Of a stretch of 64,000 nt of DNA, positions 46,272-54,712 are shown in pieces. The notes beneath the pieces are model-generated. The model had not been told where the DNA came from, did not search any database, and saw only the letters and a program-made list of their open reading frames with translations. Both the position numbers and the translations under genes were made by a program. Source of the DNA: DASSUW01 sp963830725 (lineage in GTDB: Bacteria > Actinomycetota > Thermoleophilia > Solirubrobacterales > Solirubrobacteraceae); NCBI GenBank assembly GCA_963830725.1, contig CAWHNO010000012.1, positions 1 through 64,000 on the forward strand. Direction: 5' to 3'. The first letter of the stretch is position 1, and the number at the start of each line of letters is the position of its first letter.

Positions 46272-47144
46272 GCCGAGGAACTGCGGCCGCTGATGCTGTC
46301 GATCGCCTACCGCATGATCGGCAGCTTCAGCGAGGCCGAGGACATCGTCCAGGAGGCCTTCGTGCGGCTCCACGAGGCCGGCGAGGTCGAGTCGCCCAAG
46401 GCGTGGCTGAGCACGGTCGTCACGCGGCTGGCGATCGATCACCTGCGGTCGGCGCGCGTGCGGCGCGAGCAGTACACCGGCACCTGGCTGCCCGAGCCGG
46501 TGCTCGCCGATCCCGCCCCCGACGCCGCCGTCCGCGCCGAGTCGCTCTCGATGGCCGTGCTCGTGCTGCTCGAGAGCCTGACGCCCGTCGAGCGCGCGGT
46601 GTTCGTGCTGCGCGAGGCGTTCGACTACGGCTACGACGAGATCGCGGAGATCGTCGGCAAGAGCGAGGACAACTGCCGCCAGCTCGCCGCCCGCGCCCGC
46701 CGTCACGTGGACGAGCGCAGGCCGCGCTTCGAGCCCTCGCGCGAGCAGCGCGAAGAGCTGGCGCGACGCTTGATCGCAGCGGTCCATGAAGGCGAGACCG
46801 AGCCGCTGGTCGCGCTACTGGCGGACGATGTCGCCTTCTACGGCGACGGCGGCGGCAAAGCGCCGGCGGTCGGCGCTCCCGTGCTCGGCGCCGAGGCCGT
46901 CGCTCGGATGCTGGCCGGCTTCAGCCGCGTGGGGAAACGGCGCGGCGTGAGGGTCGAGCCCGCCGAGGTCAACGGCCAGGCCGGCCTGCTCGCCTTCGAG
47001 GACGAGCGGCTGATCGTGGTCTGGGCGCTCGAGACCTCAGGCGGCGTCGTGCACGCGATCCGGGGCGTCGTCAACCCGGACAAGCTGGCTCACATCTCGA
47101 GCACGATCTTGCCCAGCTTGCCGCCCGCCTTGAAGCGCTCGTAG
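46266..47144 (+). CDS. ECF41-family RNA polymerase sigma factor with SnoaL-like C-terminal domain
   Basis: A 292-residue sigma factor. Sigma-2 region (PLMLSIAYRMIGSFSEAEDIVQEAFVRLH), sigma-4 (LTPVERAVFVLREAFDYGYDEIAEIVGKSEDNCRQLAARARRH), then a SnoaL-like domain in place of an anti-sigma factor. The two ECF41 hallmarks are present as DGGGK and NPDKL. In this family the C-terminal extension controls core-enzyme binding and activity. GTG 46266 start. The 3' end overlaps the MDR gene by 55 bp. Confidence 0.93.
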   Translation: MTAEELRPLMLSIAYRMIGSFSEAEDIVQEAFVRLHEAGEVESPKAWLSTVVTRLAIDHLRSARVRREQYTGTWLPEPVLADPAPDAAVRAESLSMAVLVLLESLTPVERAVFVLREAFDYGYDEIAEIVGKSEDNCRQLAARARRHVDERRPRFEPSREQREELARRLIAAVHEGETEPLVALLADDVAFYGDGGGKAPAVGAPVLGAEAVARMLAGFSRVGKRRGVRVEPAEVNGQAGLLAFEDERLIVVWALETSGGVVHAIRGVVNPDKLAHISSTILPSLPPALKRS

Positions 47145-48028
47145 GCCGCGGCGACCTCGTCGAGCGGGAAGGTCGCCGCAACCGGCACCGAGAGGTCGCC
47201 GGACACGAAGCCGGGCAGCACCGCCTTTTCGACCAGTCGCGTGGCGATCGCCTTCTCCTCGAGCGGCCGGGACCGCATGGTCGAGGCCATGATCCGCGCC
47301 CGCTTGAACATCAGCATGCGCAGGTCGAGCTCGGTCCTCGCCCCGGCGCCGACGCCGATCACGACGATCCGGCCGCGCAGCGCCAGCGCCTCGAGGTTGC
47401 CCGGCCAGTTGGGGGCGCCGACGAGCTCGAGGATGACGTCGAACGGCCCGGCGTCGACGAACTCGTCGGGCGCGATCGCGTTCACCCCGAGGGCGAGGAC
47501 CTGCTCGCGGCAGTGCTCGTTCCGCACCGTCGCCGTCACGCGCGCGCCACCCATCGTGCCGAGCTGCACGGCCGCCGTCCCCACGCCGCCGGCCGCGCCG
47601 TGGACGAGCAGGCGCTCGCCGACCATCAGTCCCGCCTGGGTGAACAGCGCGTCGTGGGCGGTGAAGAAGACCTCGGGCGTGCCGCCGGCGGCGATCCAGT
47701 CCAGCTCGTCCGGGACCGGCATCGCGATCCGCTCGTTGACCACCGCCAGCTCGGCCTGCCCGCCACCCGCGACGATCGACATCACGCGGTCGCCCGGCTC
47801 GAAGCGCTCGACGCCGTCGCCGGTGTCGATCACATCGCCCGCCAGCTCGAGCCCGGGGATGTCCGGCGGAGCGCCGGGAGGAGCGGGGTAGCGGCCGGCG
47901 AGCTGCATCATGTCGGCCCCGTTGAGGCCGGCGGCGTGGACGCGCACCAGCAGCTCGCCGGTCTGCGGGCGCGGGTCCGGGTGCTCTTCGACGCCGATCT
48001 GGCCGTCGCGAATCGTCGCTGCTCGCAT
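47090..48028 (-). CDS. MDR-family NADPH:quinone oxidoreductase-like protein
   Basis: A 312-residue zinc-free medium-chain reductase: GroES-like N-terminus (VHAAGLNGADMMQLAGRYP.PPG..PDIPGLELAG) and Rossmann domain with HGAAGGVGTAAVQLG. Ends GKLGKIVLEM. Convergent with, and overlapping, the sigma gene. It may belong to the ECF41 regulon but no TGTCACA box is seen before it. Confidence 0.9.
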   Translation of the reverse strand: MRAATIRDGQIGVEEHPDPRPQTGELLVRVHAAGLNGADMMQLAGRYPAPPGAPPDIPGLELAGDVIDTGDGVERFEPGDRVMSIVAGGGQAELAVVNERIAMPVPDELDWIAAGGTPEVFFTAHDALFTQAGLMVGERLLVHGAAGGVGTAAVQLGTMGGARVTATVRNEHCREQVLALGVNAIAPDEFVDAGPFDVILELVGAPNWPGNLEALALRGRIVVIGVGAGARTELDLRMLMFKRARIMASTMRSRPLEEKAIATRLVEKAVLPGFVSGDLSVPVAATFPLDEVAAAYERFKAGGKLGKIVLEM

Positions 48029-48118
48029 CGCGGCGCGATGCTACCCCTCGTCGCTCCGGCACCGCAGCCTCCCCATTCGGCCGTTGCTGAATGTCCGGGA
48101 GAGGGGTATTACGAGTGA

Positions 48119-48890
48119 ATGGGGGTCCCCCGCCCCAGCCTCCCGGCCCACGTGCCGCCCATGTGGCGGGAGACGCGCGTCGGCTTCGAGGCGGCGCAGC
48201 TGCTGCGCAGCCCGATCTGGCGCGGCGAGGGCGTGGCGCCGGGCGACGGCCGGCCGGTCCTGCTCATCCCGGGCTTCATGGCCGGCGACGGCACGCTGGC
48301 GACGATGGCCCACTGGCTGCGCGCGAACGGCTACTGGACGCGGCGGGCGGGCATCCGCGCGAATGTCGGCTGCTCTCAGGACGCGTGCGAGCGGATCGAG
48401 GAGCGGCTCGAGGCACTCGCCGCCCGCACCGGCGAGAGGGTCGCGATCATCGGCCAGAGCCGCGGCGGCGTGCTGGCCCGCGTGGTCGCCGCGCGCCGGC
48501 CCGACCTCGTCTCGGGCATCGTCACGCTCGGCGCCCCCACGGTGGGGATGCTGCGAGTGCACCCGCTGGTGCTGCTGCAGGTCGGGCTCGTCGGCGCGCT
48601 CGGAACCGGCCGGGTGCCGGGCCTGTTCAGCATGAGCTGCCTGCGCGGCGCTTGCTGCGAGCCGTTCCGATCCGAGCTCCTCCAGCCCTTCCCGCTCGCC
48701 GTGCGCTACGTCTCGGTGTACTCGCGCAGCGACGGGATCGTCGATTGGCGCGCCTGCCTCGACGGCGCGGCCGACGAGCTGGTCGAGATCCACGCCTCGC
48801 ACTGCGGGATGGCGGTCAGCCGCGGCGCCTACGAGCAGGTCGCCCGCGCGCTGGCGGCGTTCGACGAGCCGATCGCTCGCGCGGCGTTAG
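48119..48890 (+). CDS. Lipase/esterase-type alpha/beta hydrolase (3' end uncertain)
   Basis: Catalytic features: oxyanion region LLIPGFMAGDGTLATMAHWL, nucleophile Ser in IGQSRGGVLAR, Asp in YSRSDGIVDW and His in ASHCGM, which fit a triglyceride-lipase-like alpha/beta hydrolase of about 255 residues. In its own frame no stop occurs until 49249, deep inside the antisense of the RNA methyltransferase. A one-base slip would end it at TAG 48888-48890, where similarity stops, and this is the boundary given. Start ATG 48119. Confidence 0.8.
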
Positions 48891-48911
48891 GGGGTGCCGA
48901 ACGGGGCATTG

Positions 48912-48932
48912 CGGGCCCGTTGGCGGGGCCCT
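48912..48932. terminator. Hairpin between the hydrolase and RNA methyltransferase 3' ends
   Basis: CGGGCCC-gttggcg-GGGCCCT stem-loop immediately beyond the methyltransferase stop (48938-48936). It is preceded on the plus strand by CGAACGGGGCATTGCGGG, a sequence like the ends of the larger palindromic elements. Probable bidirectional terminator or a short relative of those elements. Confidence 0.45.
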
Positions 48933-48935
48933 CGG

Positions 48936-50288
48936 TCAATCTCGCTCTAGAAGGGCGACGGACTCGATGTGCGGCGTCTGCGGGAACATGTCCACGGGGC
49001 GGACGCGGACGAGCCGGTAGCCGGCCTCGACCATCTGCGCCGCGTTCGGGGCCAGCGTGGTCGGGTTGCAGGAGACGTAGACGATCCGCGACGGCTGCGC
49101 CTCGAGGATCCGGCGCACCACCTTCTGCGACAGCCCGGCTCGCGGGGGGTCGACGACGGCGACGTCCGGCCGCCCGGCCTGCTCGACCAGCTCACGCATC
49201 GCGAGCCGGATGTCGCCGGCGTAGAAGCGGGCGTTCAGGACGTCGTTGATGCGCGCGTTCTCGATCGCGTCGGCCACCGCGGGCTCGACGATCTCCACGC
49301 CGACGACCTCGCGGGCCCGCGCGGCGAGCGTCAGGCCGATCGTCCCGATGCCGCAGTAGAGGTCGAAGACGCGCTCGTGGCCGCGCAGCTGCGCCATCTC
49401 GGCGGCGACCTCGTAGAGCTGCTCGGCCATCTCGGTGTTGGTCTGGAAGAACGCCTCCGGGCTGATCAGGAAGTCGAGTCCGCGGATGCGCTCGCGAAGC
49501 TGCGGCGTGCCGGACAGCAGGACGGTCTCGCCGCCCGCCGAGGTCTCGCCCAGCTGCTCCTGGCGCGTCCAGAACAGCCCGTCGCAGCGCACCGCGTCGA
49601 TCAGCGAGTCGGTGTCGATCTGCCCCGGCGAGGTGACGAGCCGCACCTGGACCTCGCCGGTGCGCCGGCCCTCGCGGATCACCAGGTTGCGCAGCAGCCC
49701 GCGCTGCTCGCGCCGGTCCCAGGCGCTCAGGCCCTGGCCTCGTGCCCAGGCCAGCACCTGCCCGCGCAGCTCGTTCGAGCGCTCGGAGGCGAGCAGGCAG
49801 TCGTCCATCGGGACGATCTCGTCCCAGCGGCCGGGCGCGTGGAAGCCGACGACGAGCTCGCCCGCGGCGTCGGTCCCGAACGAGTACTCGAGCTTGTTGC
49901 GATAGCGCCACGGCTCGACGGCCGGCACGATCGGGTCGAGCTCGAAGTCCTCGAGCCTGCCGATCCGCGTCAGCGCCTCACGCACCTGCTGGGCCTTGAC
50001 CTCGAGCTGGCGCTCGTAGGGCAGCACCTGCCACGGCGCGCCCGGGTGCGGCGCGGCGGGCGCGATCCGGTCCGGCGACGGCTCGAGCACCTCGACTGCG
50101 CGCGCCTCGGCGTAGGCGCGCTTGGCCTTGCCGACCACCGCGCGCACGCGGTCGCCGGGCACGGCGCCGGCCACGAACACGACGTAGCCGTCGCGCCGCG
50201 CGACGCCGTTGCCACCGTGGGCGAGCGAGTCGACGGTCAGCTCGAGCTCGTCGCCGCGCGCGGGTCTTGTGCGCTGGGTGGTGGTCAC
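48936..50288 (-). CDS. Class I SAM-dependent RNA m5U methyltransferase (RumA/TrmA family)
   Basis: A 450-residue protein: TRAM domain (DSLAHGGNGVARRDGYVVFV), then methyltransferase core with FDLYCGIGTIGL, VDPPRAGL, the nucleophile Cys in YVSCNPTTLA and the terminal PHIESVALL. The Cys residues that bind the iron-sulfur cluster in RumA are replaced (HPGAPWQVLPYERQ where CGGCQ is expected), suggesting a cluster-free form. GTG 50288 is chosen; the frame remains open upstream through the 61-bp repeats but with no conservation. Confidence 0.9.
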   Translation of the reverse strand: MTTTQRTRPARGDELELTVDSLAHGGNGVARRDGYVVFVAGAVPGDRVRAVVGKAKRAYAEARAVEVLEPSPDRIAPAAPHPGAPWQVLPYERQLEVKAQQVREALTRIGRLEDFELDPIVPAVEPWRYRNKLEYSFGTDAAGELVVGFHAPGRWDEIVPMDDCLLASERSNELRGQVLAWARGQGLSAWDRREQRGLLRNLVIREGRRTGEVQVRLVTSPGQIDTDSLIDAVRCDGLFWTRQEQLGETSAGGETVLLSGTPQLRERIRGLDFLISPEAFFQTNTEMAEQLYEVAAEMAQLRGHERVFDLYCGIGTIGLTLAARAREVVGVEIVEPAVADAIENARINDVLNARFYAGDIRLAMRELVEQAGRPDVAVVDPPRAGLSQKVVRRILEAQPSRIVYVSCNPTTLAPNAAQMVEAGYRLVRVRPVDMFPQTPHIESVALLERD

Positions 50289-50310
50289 GGCGTTTGAGGA
50301 TGACAGGGGC

Positions 50311-50591
50311 GGGAGAACGTCAACTGCGCTGGGTGGGGAGGTGGCGGGGTCGGCCGCGGCGGGAGCACGAATCGTGCATCTCGGTGAGGTCGCGTGCGCC
50401 GAGATGCACGAAATGATCCGTCTGGGATCAAAACGTGAATCTCGACGAACTCGGTTTCGCCGAGATGCACGAAACTCCCCGTCTGGAGGAAGAATGTGGA
50501 TCTCGGCATGGGCGATCGCGCCGAGATGCACGAAATTCCCCGCACAGCGGCCGACCTCGCCACCTCCCCACCCAGCGCAGTTGCCGTTCGC
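50311..50591. repeat. Composite element: three 61-bp hairpin repeats between 37-bp inverted repeats
   Basis: Flanks: 50321-50357 and 50547-50583 are inverted copies (36 of 37 identical). Inside, three units at 50371, 50432 and 50493 repeat with an exact 61-bp period. Each has the invariant block CGCCGAGATGCACGAAA and upstream ATCTCG, which pair as a stem (gtgcATCTCGG / CCGAGATgcac) around a variable 14-nt loop. The element spans nearly the whole gap between the methyltransferase start and the phasin-like stop (8 nt away). No coding pattern of its own. The left arm recurs at 9437. Confidence 0.9.
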
Positions 50592-50598
50592 CTGGGAC

Positions 50599-50970
50599 TC
50601 AGCCGAGCCTTCGCTCGACCGCGGAGAGCACCGTCTTGCGGTTCGCGTTCCGGCGCTCGTGGTCGCGCACCTGGCGCAGCTGCTCGCGGCTCAGCCCGTC
50701 GAGCCGGTCGGAGACCTCTGCGACGGTGAGGTCCTCGTAGCCCTCGATCGGGAACGGCGGGCCGAGGCCGGTCGCCCGGCGGGCGGTGCCGACCAGGCCG
50801 TCGGTCTGGCGGCGGCCGCGGCGCACCAGCTCGGCGAGCAGCTCGGCGGCGTCGTCGCGGGTCATGCGCCCGCGCTCGACAGCGTCGTCGAGCACCTCCT
50901 GGATGCGCTCGCGCGTGAGGACGAGTGCCTCGATCGGGCCGAGCGATCGCCTGCGCCGTGGCGGGGTCAT
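50599..50970 (-). CDS. Phasin-like/coiled-coil hypothetical protein
   Basis: A 123-residue helical, charged protein: basic N-terminus (TPPRRRRSLG), helix LTRERIQEVLDDAVERGRMTRDDAAELLAELVRRG, a middle segment (GLGPPFPIEGYEDLTVAEV) and a second helix SREQLRQVRDHERRNANRKTVL. It resembles polyhydroxyalkanoate-regulator/phasin-like families of actinobacteria, by style only. ATG 50970; 13 nt downstream of argF in the same direction. Confidence 0.75.
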   Translation of the reverse strand: MTPPRRRRSLGPIEALVLTRERIQEVLDDAVERGRMTRDDAAELLAELVRRGRRQTDGLVGTARRATGLGPPFPIEGYEDLTVAEVSDRLDGLSREQLRQVRDHERRNANRKTVLSAVERRLG

Positions 50971-50983
50971 CCTCCTGACGCCC

Positions 50984-51871
50984 CTACCCCGACGTCCCGC
51001 TGCTCGAAACGAGCAGCTCGAGCAGCGCCTTCTGCGCGTGACGCCGGTTCTCCGCCTGATCCCATATCCGCTGGCGCTCGCCGTACAGGACCCCCTCAGT
51101 GATCTCCTCACCGGGATGGGCGGGCAGGCAGTGGAGCGCGATCGCCTGCGGGCCGGCGTGCTCGAGCAGCGCCTCGTCGAGCCGATAGGGCGCGAGCGCC
51201 GCACGGCGCTGCGCGGCCGTCGCCTCGTCGTCGCTCATCGAGACCCACACGTCGGTGTAGACGGCGTCCGCCCCCTCCACCGCCGCGCGCGGATCGTCGA
51301 ACAGCTTCGCTCCGGCCTCGGGCTCGAGCTGGAAGCCGTCCGGGGCGGCGACCCGCACCTCGACGCCGGCCAGGGCGCCGACCAGCGCGAGCGAGCGCGC
51401 GACGTTGTTGCCGTCGCCCACGTAGGTCAGCACGCGCCCCTCGATCGCCCCGAACGCCTCGCGCAGCGTCATCAGGTCGGCGAGCGCCTGGCAGGGGTGG
51501 TGCAGCGGCGAGAGCATGTTCACCACCGGCACGGTGGCGTGCTCGGCCAGGCCGAGCAGTTGCTCCTCGTCGCCGGTGCGCACCCCGATCGCCGCGACGT
51601 GGCGCGAGAGCACGAGCGCGGTGTCGCGCAGCGACTCGCCGCGCGTGAGCTGCAGCTCGCCGGCGCGGAGCACCATCGGGTGGCCGCCGAGCTCGACGAT
51701 CCCCGCCTCGAACGAGACGCGCGTGCGCGTCGAGGGCTTCTCGAAGAGCAGCGCCACGCTGCAGCCCAGGAGCGCTCGCGACGACGCCGGCGCGCTCTTG
51801 AGCGCAAGTGCGCGGTCCAGCAGCGAGGTGAGCTGGCCGGGCGAGAGTTCAGTGCCGTCGAGAAAGTGCAT
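50984..51871 (-). CDS. argF: Ornithine carbamoyltransferase
   Basis: A 295-residue OTCase: carbamoyl-phosphate motif EKPSTRTRVSFE, HPCQALADL, YVGDGNNVA and the ornithine-site LHCLPAH. Converts ornithine to citrulline. No other arg gene is in the window, so it is a stand-alone arginine gene here, co-directional with the phasin-like gene and 11 bp from the divergent EEP gene. Confidence 0.95.
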   Translation of the reverse strand: MHFLDGTELSPGQLTSLLDRALALKSAPASSRALLGCSVALLFEKPSTRTRVSFEAGIVELGGHPMVLRAGELQLTRGESLRDTALVLSRHVAAIGVRTGDEEQLLGLAEHATVPVVNMLSPLHHPCQALADLMTLREAFGAIEGRVLTYVGDGNNVARSLALVGALAGVEVRVAAPDGFQLEPEAGAKLFDDPRAAVEGADAVYTDVWVSMSDDEATAAQRRAALAPYRLDEALLEHAGPQAIALHCLPAHPGEEITEGVLYGERQRIWDQAENRRHAQKALLELLVSSSGTSG

Positions 51872-51882
51872 ATGGTCAGCCG

Positions 51883-52540
51883 GTGCGGGTCGTCACGTGG
51901 AACGTCTATCACGGCCGGTCACGGCCGCCCTCCGGCCGCTCGCTGCTGAACGAGTTCGCCGCCGCGCTCGACGGCTGGGCGTGGGACGTGGCGATGCTGC
52001 AGGAGGTGCCGCCGTGGTGGCCGCCGATGCTCGCGCGTGCGGCGGGCGCCGAGGAGCGAACGCAGCTGACCTCGCGCAACTGGCTGCTGCCGCTGCGGCG
52101 CGCGATCTCCGAGCGCAACCCGGACCTCCTGAAGTCCAACGGCGGCGGCGCGAACGCGATCCTCGTGCGGGGGCGGATCCTCGAGCACCGGTCGCTGCGG
52201 CTGCGGCAGCGCCCAGAGGGCCGCTGGGTGCACGGCGTGCGGCTCGCCGACGGCGGCTGGGCCGTCAACGTCCACTCGCACAACCACCCCGAGGCGCTGG
52301 CGCTGGCCGACACGCGGAAGGCGATCGAGGCGGCTCGCGACTGGGCGCGACGGCGCGCCGCTCATCTTCGGCGGCGACATCAACCTCAAGCGCCCGCCCG
52401 CCTTCCCCGGGCTCGTGCATCTCGGCGGCAACCACGTCGACCACCTGTTCACCGACGGCCGGCCCGCCGCCGGCAAGCGCGAGGTGCTCGACCGTGGGCC
52501 GCTCTCCGACCATCCGCCGGTGGCCGTGACGCTGGCCTGA
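51883..52540 (+). CDS. Endonuclease/exonuclease/phosphatase (EEP) family protein (one frameshift)
   Basis: About 219 residues after correction. EEP motifs: RVVTWNVYHGR, MLQEVPPWW with the metal Glu, WAVNVHSHN, then after about 52350 one base must be dropped to read APLIFGGDINLKRPP (GDxN) and LSDHPPVAVTLA (SDH.P). Uncorrected, the frame loses the second half of the active site. GTG 51883 start, divergent from argF. A 105-bp palindrome begins right after its stop. Confidence 0.85.
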
Positions 52541-52645
52541 TCAACCTGGATTCATCGATGACCGTGGATGCCCCGGCACCGTGGGCCGAGTCAGGGTCGA
52601 TCGGCCACGGTGGCGGGGCCGCGGGGATCGGTGAATTCAGGTTGA
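52541..52645. repeat. 105-bp palindrome directly after the EEP gene stop
   Basis: TCAACCTGgATTCA at 52541-52554 pairs with TGAATTCAGGTTGA at 52632-52645 (13 of 14). Inward matches include CGATgaCC, CCCCGgcACCGTGG with CCACGGTggCGGGG, and GGCCGA with TCGGCC around the centre AGTCAGGGTCGA. It ends 13 nt before the start of the cupredoxin gene. Same position relative to a stop codon as the other palindromic elements, different sequence. Confidence 0.85.
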
Positions 52646-52658
52646 ATCTCGAGCTTCC

Positions 52659-53014
52659 ATGCGACGCCTGCTCCCTCTCGCGCTCGTGATCCTCGGCCTG
52701 GCCGCCTGCGGTGGTGACGACGGCGGCGCCGAGGAGGGCGCCACGTCCGAGGCCTGCCCGAGCGGCTCCGTCGAGATCAAGATGGTCGACATCAAGTTCG
52801 ACCCGGAGGACGCCACCGCCGACGCCGGCCAGGAGATCTGCTGGGTCAACGAGGACACGATCGAGCACAACGCGGTCGACGAGCAGGGCGGCGCGTTCAA
52901 GTCCGAGCTGTTCGGCAAGGGCCAGACCTTCACGACCACGGTCGACGAGCCGGGCAAGATCGACTACGTCTGCACCGTGCACCCCGGCATGACCGGGACG
53001 CTGACGTCAACTAG
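52659..53014 (+). CDS. Plastocyanin-like cupredoxin lipoprotein
   Basis: About 118 residues. Lipobox LGLAACGG, then a Gly/Asp/Glu-rich linker and a type 1 copper domain: first His in EDTIEHNAV, then Cys, His and Met in DYVCTVHPGMTGTL. Extracytoplasmic electron carrier. The family ends soon after GTL; here one lost base (ACGTC for ACGGTC) would hide the LTVN stop at TAG 53012-53014, so the raw frame runs on to 53081 into antisense sequence. Confidence 0.88.
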
Positions 53015-53478
53015 GCCCGCAGCCCGAAGCCGCGCAGCAGCAGCAGCGCCTTCTCGCCCACCGTGCCGTGCCTCGGCATGATCCCGAGGTCGGTGGCGAC
53101 CCCGAGGGCGTCGAAGAACGCGCGGGCGCGCAGCAGACGCTCGCCCTGCAGCTCCGCGTAGACGATCGCGTGCACGACCACGAACCGGCCGGTCGGCGTG
53201 ACGCCGCCGATCCGGCCCTGGTGGGTGCCGAGCACCTTGCACGGCGCGCACGCGTAGCGGCCGTCGCTCAGCCGTTCCCCCGTCGAGTTGACCCGCGCGT
53301 CGGGGAACGCGCGCCACAGCGCCTTCGCGTGCGCGGCAAGGGCGCCCGCCCCGCGCAGCGGCTCGGGCGTGAGCGGATCCTCGTAGGCGAACTCCTCCGC
53401 GCACAGGGGTTCGAACCCGCCGGGCTCGCGGCCGGACCACGCGCGCTCCCAGGCGTCGAACAGCTCGTCCACGTTCAC
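53011..53478 (-). CDS. SnoaL-like/NTF2-fold protein
   Basis: A 155-residue protein with an ester-cyclase/SnoaL layout: VDELFDAWERAWSGREPGGFEPLCAEEFAYEDP, LAAHAKALWRAFPDARV, GRIGGVTPTGRFVVVHAIVYAELQGERLLRARAFFD. No catalytic residue can be assigned. Converges on the cupredoxin gene (stops overlap by 4 bp if that gene ends at 53014); divergent from the MFS gene. Confidence 0.82.
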   Translation of the reverse strand: MNVDELFDAWERAWSGREPGGFEPLCAEEFAYEDPLTPEPLRGAGALAAHAKALWRAFPDARVNSTGERLSDGRYACAPCKVLGTHQGRIGGVTPTGRFVVVHAIVYAELQGERLLRARAFFDALGVATDLGIMPRHGTVGEKALLLLRGFGLRA

Positions 53479-53497
53479 CCGGCCATCATGGCGGGTG

Positions 53498-54712
53498 ATG
53501 CACAGTCTGTTCCGCCATCGCGACTTCCGGCTCCTGCTCTACGGGCAGAGCCTGAGCACGATCGGCGACCGGATCGTGATCGTGGCGCTGGCGCTGTACG
53601 TGACCGACATCGGCACGCCGAGCGACGTCGGCATCGTCCTCGCGTGCCACGCGGTGCCGCTCGTCGGCTTCCTGCTGATCGGCGGCGTGTGGGCGGACCG
53701 GCTGCCGCGCCACCTCGTCGTGGTGACCACCGACCTGATCCGCTTCGGCCTCCACGGCCTGCTGGCGGCGCTCATCTTCACCGGCGCCGTCGAGATCTGG
53801 CACATCGCGCTGATCGAGGCGGCCTTCGGCACCGCCGAGGCGTTCTACCGGCCCGCCTTCACGGGCCTGGTGCCGCAGACGGTGCCGGAGGACGAGATCC
53901 AGGGCGCGCGCGCCGCGTTCGGCACCGTCGAGACGATCGCCGAGTTCGCCGGGCCGGCGCTGGCCACCGCGCTGGTGCTGGGCGTCGGGGCGGGGTGGGC
54001 GTTCGCGCTCGACGCGGCGACGTTCCTCGTCTCGGCCGTCTTCCTCGTGCGCCTGCGACCGCGCCGGCGCGGGGAGCCCGTCGTGCGGACCTCCGTTCTC
54101 GCCGAGCTGCGCGACGGCTGGACCGAGGTGCGCTCGCACACGTGGATCTGGGTCATCGTCGCGGTCTTCTCGCTCGGGCTGCTCACCGCGTTCGGGCCGT
54201 GGATGACGCTCGGCCCGACGATCTCGATCGAGCGCTACGACACGCGCGCGGTGTACGGCATCCTCGCGACCGCGATGGGGGCGGGCACGATCATCGGCGC
54301 GCTGATCGGCTTCCGCTGGCGGCCCCGGTTCCCGATGCGCACCGGCATGCTGATCGCACTGCCGCTGCCGATCGCGCTCGGCGCCTTCGGGCTGGGGCTG
54401 CCGGTCGGCGTGCTGCTGCCGATCTTCGTGCTCAGCGGGACCGGCATCGCGCTGTTCGACATCTGGTGGCACACGGCGCTCGCCGAGCGGGTGCAGCCGC
54501 ACATGCTCTCGCGCGTGACCGCCTACGACTGGATGGGCTCGCTCGCGCTGCTGCCGATCGGCTACGTGCTGGCGGGCCCGCTCGGCGAGGAGTTCGGCGC
54601 CGTCGAGGTGCTGTCCGCCGGCAGCGCGATCGCGCTCGCCGCGCTCGCCGCCGCGCTGACCTCGCGCGAGGTGCGGAACCTGCGCGCTACGGCAGCCGCA
54701 GTGTCCCGGTGA
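53498..54712 (+). CDS. Major facilitator superfamily exporter
   Basis: A 404-residue MFS_3-type transporter with about 12 helices. The loop 2-3 motif is present as GGVWADRLPRHLVV. Central cytoplasmic loop contains RLRPRRRGEPVV. Resembles small-molecule or siderophore exporters; the substrate is unknown. ATG 53498 (preceded by an in-frame GTG 53495). The 3' end overlaps the PhzF gene by 26 bp. Confidence 0.9.
   Translation: MHSLFRHRDFRLLLYGQSLSTIGDRIVIVALALYVTDIGTPSDVGIVLACHAVPLVGFLLIGGVWADRLPRHLVVVTTDLIRFGLHGLLAALIFTGAVEIWHIALIEAAFGTAEAFYRPAFTGLVPQTVPEDEIQGARAAFGTVETIAEFAGPALATALVLGVGAGWAFALDAATFLVSAVFLVRLRPRRRGEPVVRTSVLAELRDGWTEVRSHTWIWVIVAVFSLGLLTAFGPWMTLGPTISIERYDTRAVYGILATAMGAGTIIGALIGFRWRPRFPMRTGMLIALPLPIALGAFGLGLPVGVLLPIFVLSGTGIALFDIWWHTALAERVQPHMLSRVTAYDWMGSLALLPIGYVLAGPLGEEFGAVEVLSAGSAIALAALAAALTSREVRNLRATAAAVSR

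Noticed and set aside
50289..50531. N-terminal extension of the RNA methyltransferase through the repeats
   Set aside because: The frame is open by chance; the TRAM domain begins normally after GTG 50288 and the extension is repeat-encoded.
50371..50553. The 61-bp array as a CRISPR
   Set aside because: Only three units, each an inverted repeat in itself, with loop differences of about 14 nt rather than 30-nt unrelated spacers, and no cas gene within the window.
50285..50563. Minus-strand ORF of 92 residues across the array
   Set aside because: Its peptide repeats simply mirror the 61-bp DNA repeats; no ribosome site and no domain character.
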